Part shown: one piece after another, positions 8,328 through 16,015 of the stretch | Numbering within the stretch: position 1 is the stretch's first letter | How the letters are laid out: every line of letters starts with the position of its first letter | Assembly: GCA_031180805.1 (NCBI GenBank) | Contig: JAPSLL010000039.1 | Location: 2,889-37,415, forward strand | DNA from: Bacillus sp. (in: firmicutes) | GTDB taxonomy: Bacteria > Bacillota > Bacilli > Bacillales > Bacillaceae | Reading direction: 5' to 3' | DNA length: 34,527 nt | The notes under the pieces: generated by a model | The model's database searches: none | Told to the model about the DNA's origin: nothing | What the model saw: the letters and a program-made list of their open reading frames with translations, nothing else | Made by a program: the position numbers and the translations under genes

Positions 8328-8696
8328 TTAAAAACCGCCTTCACTTGGAGAAAAAGGTATATTTAAATTATTTTCAACTGCACGAAGTCGTTGATTTAAT
8401 CGGTTTAAACGTCTAGTATGCTGCTCAATTCGATTTGTTAATTCGCGATTTAATCGATTTACTTCTTGATTTAGCCTATTATGTTCTTGGCTTTGTCTTC
8501 TTAATTCATTATTCAATCTTGTTAATTCTCTCGTTTGACGTTCAGATTGACGTTCAAGGGCTGCAACACGTCTTTCTAAAGCAGGCTGTCTCGTTTCATC
8601 GTATATTTCTGGTTGCTGATAATATTCTTGTTGAGGATAATAGTACATGCTTTCTTGTTGTGGTACATATTCATAATAATAACCATATGGATTCAT
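8328..8696 (-). CDS. Tyr/Gln-rich coiled-coil protein, possible spore-surface protein
   Basis: Protein of 122 aa in two parts. Residues 1-36 are a low-complexity head ([15 protein letters not shown]...) with twelve tyrosines among the first 32 positions. Residues about 38-111 are a single long coiled coil with regular Leu/Asn spacing and many Arg, Gln and Glu ([36 protein letters not shown]). It ends in a Pro/Gly tail. A longer frame upstream lacks signals; GGAGAG sits just ahead of the ATG at 8696, so that start is used. The Tyr-rich head resembles Bacillus spore coat and exosporium proteins, where tyrosines can be cross-linked, but I see no decisive sporulation promoter. The family is not recognised with certainty. 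Confidence 0.72.
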   Translation of the reverse strand: MNPYGYYYEYVPQQESMYYYPQQEYYQQPEIYDETRQPALERRVAALERQSERQTRELTRLNNELRRQSQEHNRLNQEVNRLNRELTNRIEQHTRRLNRLNQRLRAVENNLNIPFSPSEGGF

Positions 8697-8794
8697 GAAG
8701 GACTCTCCTTTTTTGTAAATAATATGAAATCCATATAAGTCTATGTAGGTTTTTGCGGAGTGTGAAGGCTTTAGCTTATACAATAAGTGTTTAA

Positions 8795-8826
8795 GAAAAG
8801 GAAAGAGAGCGAAGTTTCGCTCTCTT
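8795..8826 (-). terminator. Terminator of the lipoprotein gene
   Basis: On the minus strand AAGAGAGCGAA pairs with TTCGCTCTCTT (8803-8826) around a very short loop, and the transcript continues into TTCCTTTTCTT. It lies about 36 nt after the stop of the lipoprotein gene. Confidence 0.7.
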
Positions 8827-8861
8827 GATTTACATTCAAATATTATAAAATTTTATTAATA

Positions 8862-9926
8862 TTAATTGTACTTCAAAAATGGCAAGGAAATATCTTGTGA
8901 ACGGTAATCACTCGTATCGAGTACCCATTTGTCTTTTCCTGATTTTTTCATTTGAAGTTCTACTGTTACCTCACTTGCTGATGTCTTCATGGTTGCAAAT
9001 TCTTTTGCCATTTCATCAAAAATAAATTTTTGATATTCCAATTCAGTTGCTTGTTTATTTTTACTCATATAATCTTTAGCTTTCTTTTGGATAGAAGGCT
9101 CCATTGATGGTACATCAAGAGGTGAAGCAGTTAATTCAACAATTGCTGTATCATCACTTATAGTTTTTGTTACAGCTTGGGCTTTTACTTTTTCTTTTAA
9201 TGCAACCTTCATGGACTTGACTAAATTTAATAAGCTTGGTTTATCGATTTGATCTTCTGAAATATAAGCTGTACTCACGAAACCTTCGATAATTGCATCA
9301 TCAAACTCTCTAACTAGAGCATCTTTATCTTCTCCAACTAAAGTTTCGAACTCTGGGCTTTCACCATTGTAAAATAAAACATCTATGTAAGCTGAAAGTG
9401 CTTTAGCAGGATTTTGTAAATTCTCAGCTGTTTCCAATAACTTTTCATCTTTACCATCAATATCAAACTCAATTACTTCCTGTTTTTTATCATATTGTTT
9501 AGTAGATGAATAAACTAATTGATAATCTTCACCTTTATCAACTAAAAAGTATAAGCTTCCTTCAAGCTTTTTACCTTTACTAAGTGTTGCATATTTTAAT
9601 TCTGAATTATAGTCTTCAGGATCGGATTCACTTGCCATTGTGTCATCTTGATAAAGAACGAAATTATTGTTATCAACATCTAATGGTTCTTCTCCGTTAT
9701 TCGTAACGGAAATATCGATTTTCAATGATAGCTGGTCATCTGTTGCATTATCATATTCTGAAGGTAATGTATATTCCACATTATCAATACTTATATCGGC
9801 TACCTTTGCTTTTTCTTCCTTTTTGTCTCCGCCACCTGATTCTTCCTTACTTGTTGAGCTTGATGAGCATGCAGCAGCAAACGTTGTAAGTAAAATTAAA
9901 GATAAAAACATCGTAAATTTTTTCAT
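8862..9926 (-). CDS. Lipoprotein with DUF4352-like and DUF5105-like domains
   Basis: Secreted, membrane-anchored lipoprotein (354 aa). The signal peptide MKKFTMFLSLILLTTFAAAC ends in a lipobox with Cys20 as the lipidated residue. A Ser/Gly/Lys/Glu-rich linker (21-42) is followed by an immunoglobulin-like domain of the DUF4352/telokin type (about 43-155; DISIDNVEYTLP, KIDISVTNNGEEPLDVDNNNFVLYQ). A helical and mixed C-terminal domain resembles DUF5105 (about 165-345). Function unknown; such proteins are common on Bacillus surfaces. GGAGGA precedes the ATG by about 8 nt. Monocistronic, with its own strong terminator downstream and an apparently separate gene upstream. Confidence 0.82.
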   Translation of the reverse strand: MKKFTMFLSLILLTTFAAACSSSSTSKEESGGGDKKEEKAKVADISIDNVEYTLPSEYDNATDDQLSLKIDISVTNNGEEPLDVDNNNFVLYQDDTMASESDPEDYNSELKYATLSKGKKLEGSLYFLVDKGEDYQLVYSSTKQYDKKQEVIEFDIDGKDEKLLETAENLQNPAKALSAYIDVLFYNGESPEFETLVGEDKDALVREFDDAIIEGFVSTAYISEDQIDKPSLLNLVKSMKVALKEKVKAQAVTKTISDDTAIVELTASPLDVPSMEPSIQKKAKDYMSKNKQATELEYQKFIFDEMAKEFATMKTSASEVTVELQMKKSGKDKWVLDTSDYRSQDISLPFLKYN

Positions 9927-10047
9927 TATTGCGTCCTCCTATATATCTTTTGAATACAACATTTTCCATGATATATAATATATCCGAATTATGGAATAGG
10001 AGGAAAATCCTGAATGTCTACAAAAGCTGAGTAATTTTTACTATATT

Positions 10048-10575
10048 CTACATATTTTGACCTTCCTCAATTTGGATTAATAAAGGAATTTCATATTTAT
10101 CAAGAGCTTCATAAAACTCATTTTCCTTTTTTAAATAGGATAAGGAAATATTAAAAGCTGGGAACCCCATTCTTTGATTAAGACCGACTAATTTTCTGGC
10201 TCGACCAGATAATTTATCAATATAATGTTCTTCGTCTTTTAGAATAATACCTAGAAATCTACTCATCTGATATTTATAAGGGAGAAAACCTTCAAAATCT
10301 TCCCAAGGTACAAACCCTGGATTTCCTGGACCATTCAGTGTTATTCCATTTTTTGAAAGAATAACAATCGGTTCGTGTTTTATGATTCGTTTCAATATTG
10401 TATATGTACATAGGATTAAGATAATCCCTAATATAAAGGTAAAAATCATCATAAATATCTCTTCACCTGATAGTGCAAGAATAATAGCCAAATAGAAAGA
10501 ACCGATTGTTAAAATCGTCAAGAAAACAAATGCTAATACCATTTTTGTTTTAGAATTATAAAATTTTTCTTCCAA
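10048..10575 (-). CDS. Small two-helix membrane protein, STM3941-like
   Basis: Protein of 175 aa with two adjacent membrane helices (about 11-32 and 38-61) followed by a cytosolic domain. That domain carries a PH-like pattern: IVILSKNGITLNGPGNPGFVPWEDFEGF, then YIDKLSGRARKLVGLNQ and FNISLSYL. This layout fits the STM3941 family of uncharacterised proteins. TTG start codon, with GGAGGTA (10581-10587) 5 nt upstream. A perfect 8-bp inverted repeat (10605-10634) lies just upstream of its start region. No neighbour gives a functional clue. Family assignment is from memory and moderately sure. Confidence 0.7.
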   Translation of the reverse strand: MEEKFYNSKTKMVLAFVFLTILTIGSFYLAIILALSGEEIFMMIFTFILGIILILCTYTILKRIIKHEPIVILSKNGITLNGPGNPGFVPWEDFEGFLPYKYQMSRFLGIILKDEEHYIDKLSGRARKLVGLNQRMGFPAFNISLSYLKKENEFYEALDKYEIPLLIQIEEGQNM

Positions 10576-10604
10576 GAGTGTACCTCCATTTTATTTAAAT
10601 ATTA

Positions 10605-10634
10605 ATCTCAACATTTTTTCTTAATCGTTGAGAT
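10605..10634. repeat. Inverted repeat ATCTCAAC / GTTGAGAT
   Basis: ATCTCAAC (10605-10612) and GTTGAGAT (10627-10634) are perfect inverted copies separated by 14 nt. It lies 30 nt upstream of the TTG start of the leftward membrane-protein gene. It could be an operator or a leader hairpin; nothing identifies a regulator. Confidence 0.4.
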
Positions 10635-10836
10635 CTTTTACTCAAATCATATAACATTATAGCAATCTAAAAAGGAATTTTTTACAGTATAGAAATAATC
10701 AGGAAAAATGTCTCAGTTAAAAGTATTGTTCGTAGTAATTAATTACTATAAATTTGTTTTTTGAAATATTTAATTAGATTCATATTTCTAACTTTGTGTA
10801 TTGAATTGCATAGTTTCTTTAAACATGTAAAAGAAA

Positions 10837-10865
10837 TTGACAATTAAGAAAAAGCCTTGATAAAA
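10837..10865 (+). promoter_or_regulatory. Putative sigma-A promoter of the metE leader
   Basis: Perfect -35 TTGACA (10837-10842) followed after 16-17 nt by GATAAA/ATAAAA (10859-10865). The predicted start near 10872 is about 55 nt ahead of the riboswitch. Confidence 0.5.
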
Positions 10866-10925
10866 GGATAAAAATAATATAAAGTAAATCCATGTTTGAA
10901 AAGTTTAAAATTTTATAATGTTCAG

Positions 10926-11126
10926 TTAATAGGTGTTGAAAGTGTTTGTTGCTTTTAACTTAAAAGGGAAGTTCGGTGTAAATCCGACACGGTCGCGCCA
11001 CTGTAATGGGGAATTTTGTATCAAACCACTGTTACTCGAATATTTGAGAACGGGAAGGGATACAAAATGATGAGTCTAAGTCAGGAGACCTGCCTATTAA
11101 ATGCACTTGTACCTACGCGTAATAGG
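10926..11126 (+). ncRNA. Cobalamin riboswitch (AdoCbl/B12 aptamer) in the metE leader
   Basis: Conserved cobalamin-riboswitch core is visible: AAGGGAAG..GGTGTAAATCC (10965-10985), CGCGCCACTGTAA (10995-11006) and the B12-box-like AAGTCAGGAGACCTGCC (11079-11094). The closing helix P1 forms between TTAATAGG (10926-10933) and CCTATTAA (11093-11100), a perfect match. A second TAATAGG (11120-11126) repeats the 5' strand of P1 and can compete for the same partner. Located directly upstream of metE, the cobalamin-independent methionine synthase, it should switch the gene off when B12 is plentiful, a known arrangement. The expression platform is the terminator at 11201-11226. Confidence 0.93.
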
Positions 11127-11200
11127 GAGGAGTGATGGTCATATGTTGAATCAGTTTTTATATTTCAACTCCAGCTAACTATGGAATTTGACGATCAATC

Positions 11201-11230
11201 CCTCTCATCATTTTGAGAGGTTTTTTATTT
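11201..11230 (+). terminator. Riboswitch-controlled terminator upstream of metE
   Basis: CCTCTCA (11201-11207) pairs with TGAGAGG (11214-11220), followed by TTTTTT (11221-11226). The 12 nt at 11204-11215 are the exact reverse complement of CAAAATGATGAG (11063-11074) inside the aptamer, giving a ready antiterminator pairing when ligand is absent. Confidence 0.88.
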
Positions 11231-11263
11231 TCATACTAAACATAGAAGAGGAGTACATGAAAT

Positions 11264-13549
11264 ATGATAAAAAGTTCAAATATTGGTTATCCAAGAATTG
11301 GAGAAAATCGGGAATGGAAGAAGACGTTAGAACTCTTTTGGTCCGAACAAATGAGTGAAGAGGAATTTGAGAAAGAAATGAAACAGATTCGTTTGTCGCA
11401 TTTGAAAAAACAACAAGATAAAGGAATCGATCTCATTCCTATTGGAGATTTTAGTTTTTATGATCACGTTTTAGATACTGCGGTGATGTTTAATCTTATT
11501 CCTGAACGTTTTAAAACGACGAACGGAAAATTATCATTATCAAACTATTTCGAGATTGCAAGAGGCAGTAAAGGCAAGGTTGCTTCTGAAATGACGAAAT
11601 GGTTTAACACTAATTATCATTACATCGTTCCAGAATTAAACAATGTGGAACCAAAATTAATTGAGAATAGACTTGTTCATTTGTTCAATGAGGCGAAGGA
11701 AGAATTGGGGATATACGGAAAGCCGGTTATTCTAGGGCCGATTACTTTGTTATCATGCTCGAAGGGTTTTTCCAAGGAACAAAGAGCTTCTTTGTTACAA
11801 TCACTTATACCGTTATATATTAAAGTATTTACAGAACTTAGAGATGCCGGAGCTGAATGGATTCAAATTGATGAACCAATTTTAGTGAAGGATGTCAAGG
11901 AGGAAATCGTTAACGAATTACAGCTTGTATATTCAGCTTTCGCGCAAAACGTGCAAGATGTGAATCTAATCATTCAAACTTATTTTGAAAGTACTGAATA
12001 CTATAAAGAACTCATTAACCTTCCAGTAGCGGGAATTGGTCTTGATTTTGTTCATGATGCAGGCGAAAATTTCAATCTTCTTGAAAAATTCGGCTTCCCT
12101 AATGATAAATATTTATTTGCAGGGATTATTGATGGTAGAAATATTTGGAAGTCTAAATTGGTGGATAAATTCGATTTTGTAAAGGAACTTTCAAATAAAA
12201 TTGGTGAAAATTGTATGTTTTTACAGCCATCATGTAGTTTACTTCATGTTCCTGTTACAGTGAAAAATGAACAACAGCTCGAATCTCAAATAAGAGATGT
12301 TTTAGCATTTGCCGATGAAAAATTAGATGAAATCGCATTACTTACTCAAGTTTTTACAAAAGAACAGCAGATTGATGATTTGGGAAATTATGATAAAGTT
12401 ATTCATTCATTTAAAGAATCAGCTTATCGTAATGTTGAGCAAATTCAGGAAGCGATAAATAATCTAGAACACTATTCAAGTTCTAGACTATCTGTAGAGA
12501 AGCGAAAGAAAATCCATGAAGAAAAGTGGAAGTTACCACTTTTGCCAACAACAACAATTGGAAGCTTTCCGCAAACAAAGGAAGTCAGAAAACAAAGGTT
12601 AAAGTGGAGAAAAGGTGAACTATCCGATAAGGACTACGAACAATATATTCAAAATGAAATTAAAAAATGGATAACTATTCAAGAAGAAATAGGATTAGAC
12701 GTTCTAGTTCATGGTGAATTTGAACGGACAGATATGGTTGAGTTTTTTGGGGAAAAGCTTGAAGGAGTTGCGATAACAAAGAATGGATGGGTTCAATCAT
12801 ACGGTTCCCGATGTGTGAAGCCACCTGTTATTTTTGGAGATGTATACTGTAAACAGAATATGACAGTTAAAGAAACTGTTTATGCACAATCATTAACAGA
12901 TAAGCCTGTAAAGGGGATGTTAACAGGACCTGTCACAATTATAAATTGGTCTTTTGTACGTGATGATATTAGTCGGACTGATGTAATGAATCAGGTGGCA
13001 TTAGCAATTCGAAGTGAAGTAGAAGCTTTAGAGAAACATGGTATAACAATGATACAAGTTGATGAAGCAGCATTACGAGAGGGGTTACCATTAAAACAGG
13101 GAAAAACAGAAGCGTATTTAAATGCTTCAGTTTATGCGTTTAAACTAGCAACTTCTTCCGTAAAACCTGATACACAGGTACATACCCATATGTGCTATTC
13201 AAATTTTGATGATATTATACATGCGATTGATGCCTTAGATGCGGATGTTATTTCGATTGAAACATCAAGGAGCCATGGAGAGCTCATAACATCCTTTGAA
13301 GAGCATCATTATAATAAAGGTATTGGTCTAGGTGTATATGATATTCATAGTCCTCGGGTCCCTACAAATGAAGAAATAACGCAAAATATCAAGCGAGCAC
13401 TCGAGGTTCTTGATTATCGTGCATTTTGGGTAAATCCAGATTGTGGATTGAAAACACGTGGAGAAGCTGAAACAGTTGCTGCATTAAAAGTAATGGTAGA
13501 AGCTGCACATCTGTATCGAGAAAAAATTCAGTCATTAGAGACTGTTTAA
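11264..13549 (+). CDS. metE: Cobalamin-independent methionine synthase MetE
   Basis: 5-methyltetrahydropteroyltriglutamate-homocysteine methyltransferase (761 aa, full length), a cytoplasmic zinc enzyme making methionine without B12. The N-terminal barrel (about 1-360; start SSNIGYPRIGENREWKK) and the C-terminal catalytic barrel (about 420-755; LPTTTIGSFPQT) are both complete. Zinc ligands by alignment with E. coli MetE are His642 and Cys644 (HTHMC), Glu666 (SIETSRS) and Cys727 (NPDCGLKTR), each one residue later than in E. coli. GAGGAG (11248-11253) precedes the ATG. An out-of-frame ATG at 11256 is badly spaced. Expression depends on the cobalamin riboswitch and terminator upstream, so the host probably also has B12-dependent MetH or B12 uptake. 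A strong terminator follows. Confidence 0.97.
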   Translation: MIKSSNIGYPRIGENREWKKTLELFWSEQMSEEEFEKEMKQIRLSHLKKQQDKGIDLIPIGDFSFYDHVLDTAVMFNLIPERFKTTNGKLSLSNYFEIARGSKGKVASEMTKWFNTNYHYIVPELNNVEPKLIENRLVHLFNEAKEELGIYGKPVILGPITLLSCSKGFSKEQRASLLQSLIPLYIKVFTELRDAGAEWIQIDEPILVKDVKEEIVNELQLVYSAFAQNVQDVNLIIQTYFESTEYYKELINLPVAGIGLDFVHDAGENFNLLEKFGFPNDKYLFAGIIDGRNIWKSKLVDKFDFVKELSNKIGENCMFLQPSCSLLHVPVTVKNEQQLESQIRDVLAFADEKLDEIALLTQVFTKEQQIDDLGNYDKVIHSFKESAYRNVEQIQEAINNLEHYSSSRLSVEKRKKIHEEKWKLPLLPTTTIGSFPQTKEVRKQRLKWRKGELSDKDYEQYIQNEIKKWITIQEEIGLDVLVHGEFERTDMVEFFGEKLEGVAITKNGWVQSYGSRCVKPPVIFGDVYCKQNMTVKETVYAQSLTDKPVKGMLTGPVTIINWSFVRDDISRTDVMNQVALAIRSEVEALEKHGITMIQVDEAALREGLPLKQGKTEAYLNASVYAFKLATSSVKPDTQVHTHMCYSNFDDIIHAIDALDADVISIETSRSHGELITSFEEHHYNKGIGLGVYDIHSPRVPTNEEITQNIKRALEVLDYRAFWVNPDCGLKTRGEAETVAALKVMVEAAHLYREKIQSLETV

Positions 13550-13575
13550 TCCAAAAATATAATTTGTTACCATTT

Positions 13576-13607
13576 GGCACTGATACTTTGGTATTAGTGC
13601 CTTTTTA
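13576..13607 (+). terminator. Terminator after metE
   Basis: GGCACTGATAC (13576-13586) pairs with GTATTAGTGCC (13591-13601; one G-T pair) around a 4-nt loop, followed by TTTTT. Confidence 0.82.
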
Positions 13608-13924
13608 ATTTTCTGTTTTTTTAGTCGATTATATTTTCCTCTAAAAGGTGGTTTTCTTTTAAATGAGATCTCTTTTAAACATGGCTCATAGATGATCCTT
13701 AAATATAGGTTTTAATCAATACTTACTCAAATTACATACTGCATTTTAATTTGTTTTGACCTTATACTAGAAGGTTTTATTGCAAGAAAATCGAATAATA
13801 ATATGAAAAGAGAGATTTTCCTAGCTACATACAACTCTGATATATTTATGTGGTTATGTAAAGTGTCTCATAATTTGAGACTACTATGAAAATAAGAGGG
13901 ACTGTCAAGTTGACAGTATTCCTC
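13608..13924. other. Gene-free stretch, about 320 bp
   Basis: AT-rich. Apart from the terminator of the 53-aa gene at its right end and a short inverted repeat GTCTCA/TGAGAC (13865-13881), I see no ORF with a ribosome binding site and no recognisable RNA. Confidence 0.4.
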
Positions 13925-13927
13925 TTA
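13893..13927 (-). terminator. Terminator of the 53-aa gene, overlapping its stop codon
   Basis: Two-part stem: CCTCTTA (13921-13927) with TAAGAGG (13893-13899), and TTGACAGT (13910-13917) with ACTGTCAA (13901-13908), closed by a tiny loop. On the minus strand it runs into TATTTTCAT. The TAA stop is part of the stem. Confidence 0.6.
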
Positions 13928-14086
13928 TGGTAAATCAGAGCGTTTACCAGGCTCATCTTTACCACCAGTATCATTGCCGGTTCCTGACGTATAACCAACC
14001 CGATAGACAGAATCTTTTTTTTGACGAAGTGCATCAGGCATTTGGTATTGTTTTTCATCATTTTGAAATTGCCCTTTTTGTGACAT
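13925..14086 (-). CDS. Small hydrophilic protein, 53 aa
   Basis: Open frame with AGGAGG (14094-14099) exactly 7 nt before the ATG at 14086; a longer in-frame extension upstream lacks signals. The protein starts MSQKGQFQNDEKQYQMP, has a basic centre (ALRQKKDSVYRVGY) and a Gly/Thr/Asp-rich tail (TSGTGNDTGGKDEPGKRSD). There are no Cys residues, membrane segments or signal peptide. I do not recognise the family. Its polar, disordered-looking composition is like many sporulation-associated small proteins of Bacillus, but the sequence does not prove this. A terminator overlaps its stop codon, so it is a single-gene unit. Confidence 0.65.
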   Translation of the reverse strand: MSQKGQFQNDEKQYQMPDALRQKKDSVYRVGYTSGTGNDTGGKDEPGKRSDLP

Positions 14087-14250
14087 TAGAATACCTCCTA
14101 ACTTTTTATAGTAAACATTCCAAAATAGTTTAACCAAATAAGTACAAATTATTAGCGGATTTAGATTAGAGCATTTTCCTTGAAACATCATGATTAGTTA
14201 TTTACGTTATAAATTAGTAAGTAAAGAAAAGGTATCTAGAGGAGGAAGTC

Positions 14251-15669
14251 ATGAAACATTTTAATATTTTTATAGATGGTCAATGGATTGGAGAAGACCT
14301 TGAAAAAATAGACGTAATAAATCCAGCAACTAGCGAAGTTGTTGCAACTGTACCTAATGGAGGGAAGAAGGAAGCGGAACATGCAATTGCTTCGTCTTAT
14401 CGTGCATTTTCAGAATGGTCCTCTTTATCAGCATATGAACGTTCTGAATATATTCGTCAATGGTACGATTTAATTAATGAGAATCGAGATGAGCTTGCTA
14501 AAACTATGACAGTCGAACAGGGTAAACCATTAAAAGAGGCATTAGGTGAAGTTGGTTATGCAAATGGGTTCTTATCTTGGTATGCAGAGGAAGCTAAGCG
14601 GATATACGGTGAAATGATTCCTGCCACTAGTCAGAATAAACGCCTTTTTGTTCAAAAGCAACCAGTTGGAGTTGTAGCAGTTATTACTCCATGGAATTTT
14701 CCAGCTGCGATGATAACAAGAAAGGTGGCCCCTGCTTTAGCTGCCGGTTGTACAGTTATGATTAAACCTGCAGAACAGACGCCATTAACAGCAATTAAAT
14801 TGGTAGAATTAGCGGAAAAGGCTGGTATTCCTAAAGGAGTTATTAATATAGTGACTGGAAATGCAGAGGAAATCGGAGATGCTTGGTTACAGGATGAAAG
14901 GGTTCGAAAGCTAACCTTTACCGGTTCAACTGAAGTGGGAAGACTTCTTATGAAAAAAGCGTCAAAAACGATTAAAAAGTTATCTTTAGAGTTAGGGGGA
15001 CATGCACCAGTTATTATCCTAGATGATGCAAATATTGACAAGGCGGTTACCGAGGTAATCGCAGCCAAATTTCGCAATGCGGGACAAACATGCGTTTGTG
15101 CAAATCGGATATATGTTCATGATTCCATTTATGAATCTTTTTTACAAAAGTTTAAAAATAAGGTAAGTGAATTGGTTGTCGGTAATGGATTAGAGGAAGG
15201 AGTAGATATTGGGCCATTAATTGACAAACATGCTGTTAAGAAAGTGAGCGACCATATTGAAGATGCAGTTGAGAAAGGTGCAGTACTTGAAACTGGAGGG
15301 AAGGTAATAAATGATTTATTTATTGAACCAACCGTTCTTTCAAATGTAGAAGATGATATGTTATGTATGATGGAAGAAACATTTGGACCCGTTGCACCTG
15401 TTACAAGTTTTAGTAGTGAAGAAGAAGTTATCGAAAGGGCAAACAATTCTATTTACGGTCTTGCAGCTTATATTTTTACAGAAAATATCTCAAAAGGCAT
15501 TCGAATAAGTGAAGCATTAGATTACGGGATTATCGGTTTAAATGATGGTTTACCTTCAACACCACAAGCACCATTTGGAGGCTTTAAACAAAGTGGTTTA
15601 GGTCGTGAAGGTGGGTACCATGGAATTGAAGAGTATTTGGAAGTGAAATATATATCACTTGGTATATAA
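14251..15669 (+). CDS. gabD: NAD(P)-dependent succinate-semialdehyde dehydrogenase family protein
   Basis: Aldehyde dehydrogenase (472 aa, full length) of the succinate-semialdehyde type, oxidising an aldehyde to the acid with NAD(P)+. Catalytic set: Asn149 (TPWNFP), Glu247 (SLELGGH) and Cys281 (NAGQTCVCANR). The CxC (Cys281/Cys283) is the arrangement that forms a redox switch in other SSADHs. Also present are the Rossmann segment FTGSTEVGR (223-231) and the C-terminal FGGFKQSGLGREGG. GAGGAGG (14239-14245) precedes the ATG. No gabT or gabP is next to it, so the physiological aldehyde (succinate, glutarate or malonate semialdehyde) is uncertain. It is closed by a long hairpin terminator. Confidence 0.87.
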   Translation: MKHFNIFIDGQWIGEDLEKIDVINPATSEVVATVPNGGKKEAEHAIASSYRAFSEWSSLSAYERSEYIRQWYDLINENRDELAKTMTVEQGKPLKEALGEVGYANGFLSWYAEEAKRIYGEMIPATSQNKRLFVQKQPVGVVAVITPWNFPAAMITRKVAPALAAGCTVMIKPAEQTPLTAIKLVELAEKAGIPKGVINIVTGNAEEIGDAWLQDERVRKLTFTGSTEVGRLLMKKASKTIKKLSLELGGHAPVIILDDANIDKAVTEVIAAKFRNAGQTCVCANRIYVHDSIYESFLQKFKNKVSELVVGNGLEEGVDIGPLIDKHAVKKVSDHIEDAVEKGAVLETGGKVINDLFIEPTVLSNVEDDMLCMMEETFGPVAPVTSFSSEEEVIERANNSIYGLAAYIFTENISKGIRISEALDYGIIGLNDGLPSTPQAPFGGFKQSGLGREGGYHGIEEYLEVKYISLGI

Positions 15670-15683
15670 ACTATAGTAACAGA

Positions 15684-15764
15684 AACAAAATAACTTTCCT
15701 TTAGATATTTTCATTTAATTATTTTAAATGATATTTAAATGGAGGGTTATTTTGTTATTTTTTT
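15684..15764 (+). terminator. Long-stem terminator after the aldehyde dehydrogenase gene
   Basis: AACAAAATAAC (15684-15694) pairs perfectly with GTTATTTTGTT (15746-15756), with an inner CATTTAA/TTAAATG hairpin. It is followed directly by a run of eight T residues. Confidence 0.7.
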
Positions 15765-15926
15765 AAAGAGTATAAATGAAAAAAATGGAGTGGGCATATG
15801 GGATTCATCTCGTTTGTCTCTATTAACAATGATGTAAAAAGGATTGTTAGAATACTAGAAACAATCTGATCTACCTATGACTTTTATATAAATTAAAGTA
15901 ATTTAATTATAATTTTAACTATTAAA
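15765..15926. other. Intergenic stretch upstream of the catalase control region
   Basis: No supported gene. A 23-codon frame (15798-15869) with a weak GGAG is present but not convincing. The right part grades into the very AT-rich catalase promoter region. Confidence 0.3.
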
Positions 15927-15941
15927 TTATAATTATTATAA
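15927..15941 (+). promoter_or_regulatory. PerR box upstream of catalase
   Basis: TTATAATTATTATAA matches the B. subtilis Per box consensus TTATAATNATTATAA at every defined position. It lies just upstream of the catalase -35 region, where PerR binding represses katA until peroxide oxidises the repressor. A much weaker partial copy overlaps the -10 region near 15973. Confidence 0.88.
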
Positions 15942-15948
15942 AAAAGTA

Positions 15949-15979
15949 TTGATTTTTAGTTGAGAGATGTTATTATAAT
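15949..15979 (+). promoter_or_regulatory. Catalase promoter
   Basis: TTGATT (15949-15954) is followed by TATTAT (15971-15976, 16-nt spacer) overlapping a perfect TATAAT (15974-15979, 19-nt spacer). Either hexamer may serve as the -10. The leader would be about 30 nt. Confidence 0.55.
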
Positions 15980-16015
15980 ACTATATTCAAATAAAATATG
16001 AGGTGATTCTAAAAA

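Noticed and set aside
8697-8783. N-terminal extension of the coiled-coil protein
   Set aside because: No ribosome binding site for it; GGAGAG clearly serves the ATG at 8696.
13865-13881. GTCTCA/TGAGAC inverted repeat
   Set aside because: Six base pairs in AT-rich DNA with no gene end or promoter to relate it to; probably chance.
13846-14061. 71-codon minus-strand frame over the 53-aa gene
   Set aside because: Different frame from the one with the AGGAGG; no start signal and it reads through the terminator stem.
15798-15869. 23-codon frame beginning MGFISFVSINND
   Set aside because: GGAG spacing is acceptable, but there is no promoter or conservation evidence and it is too short to support.
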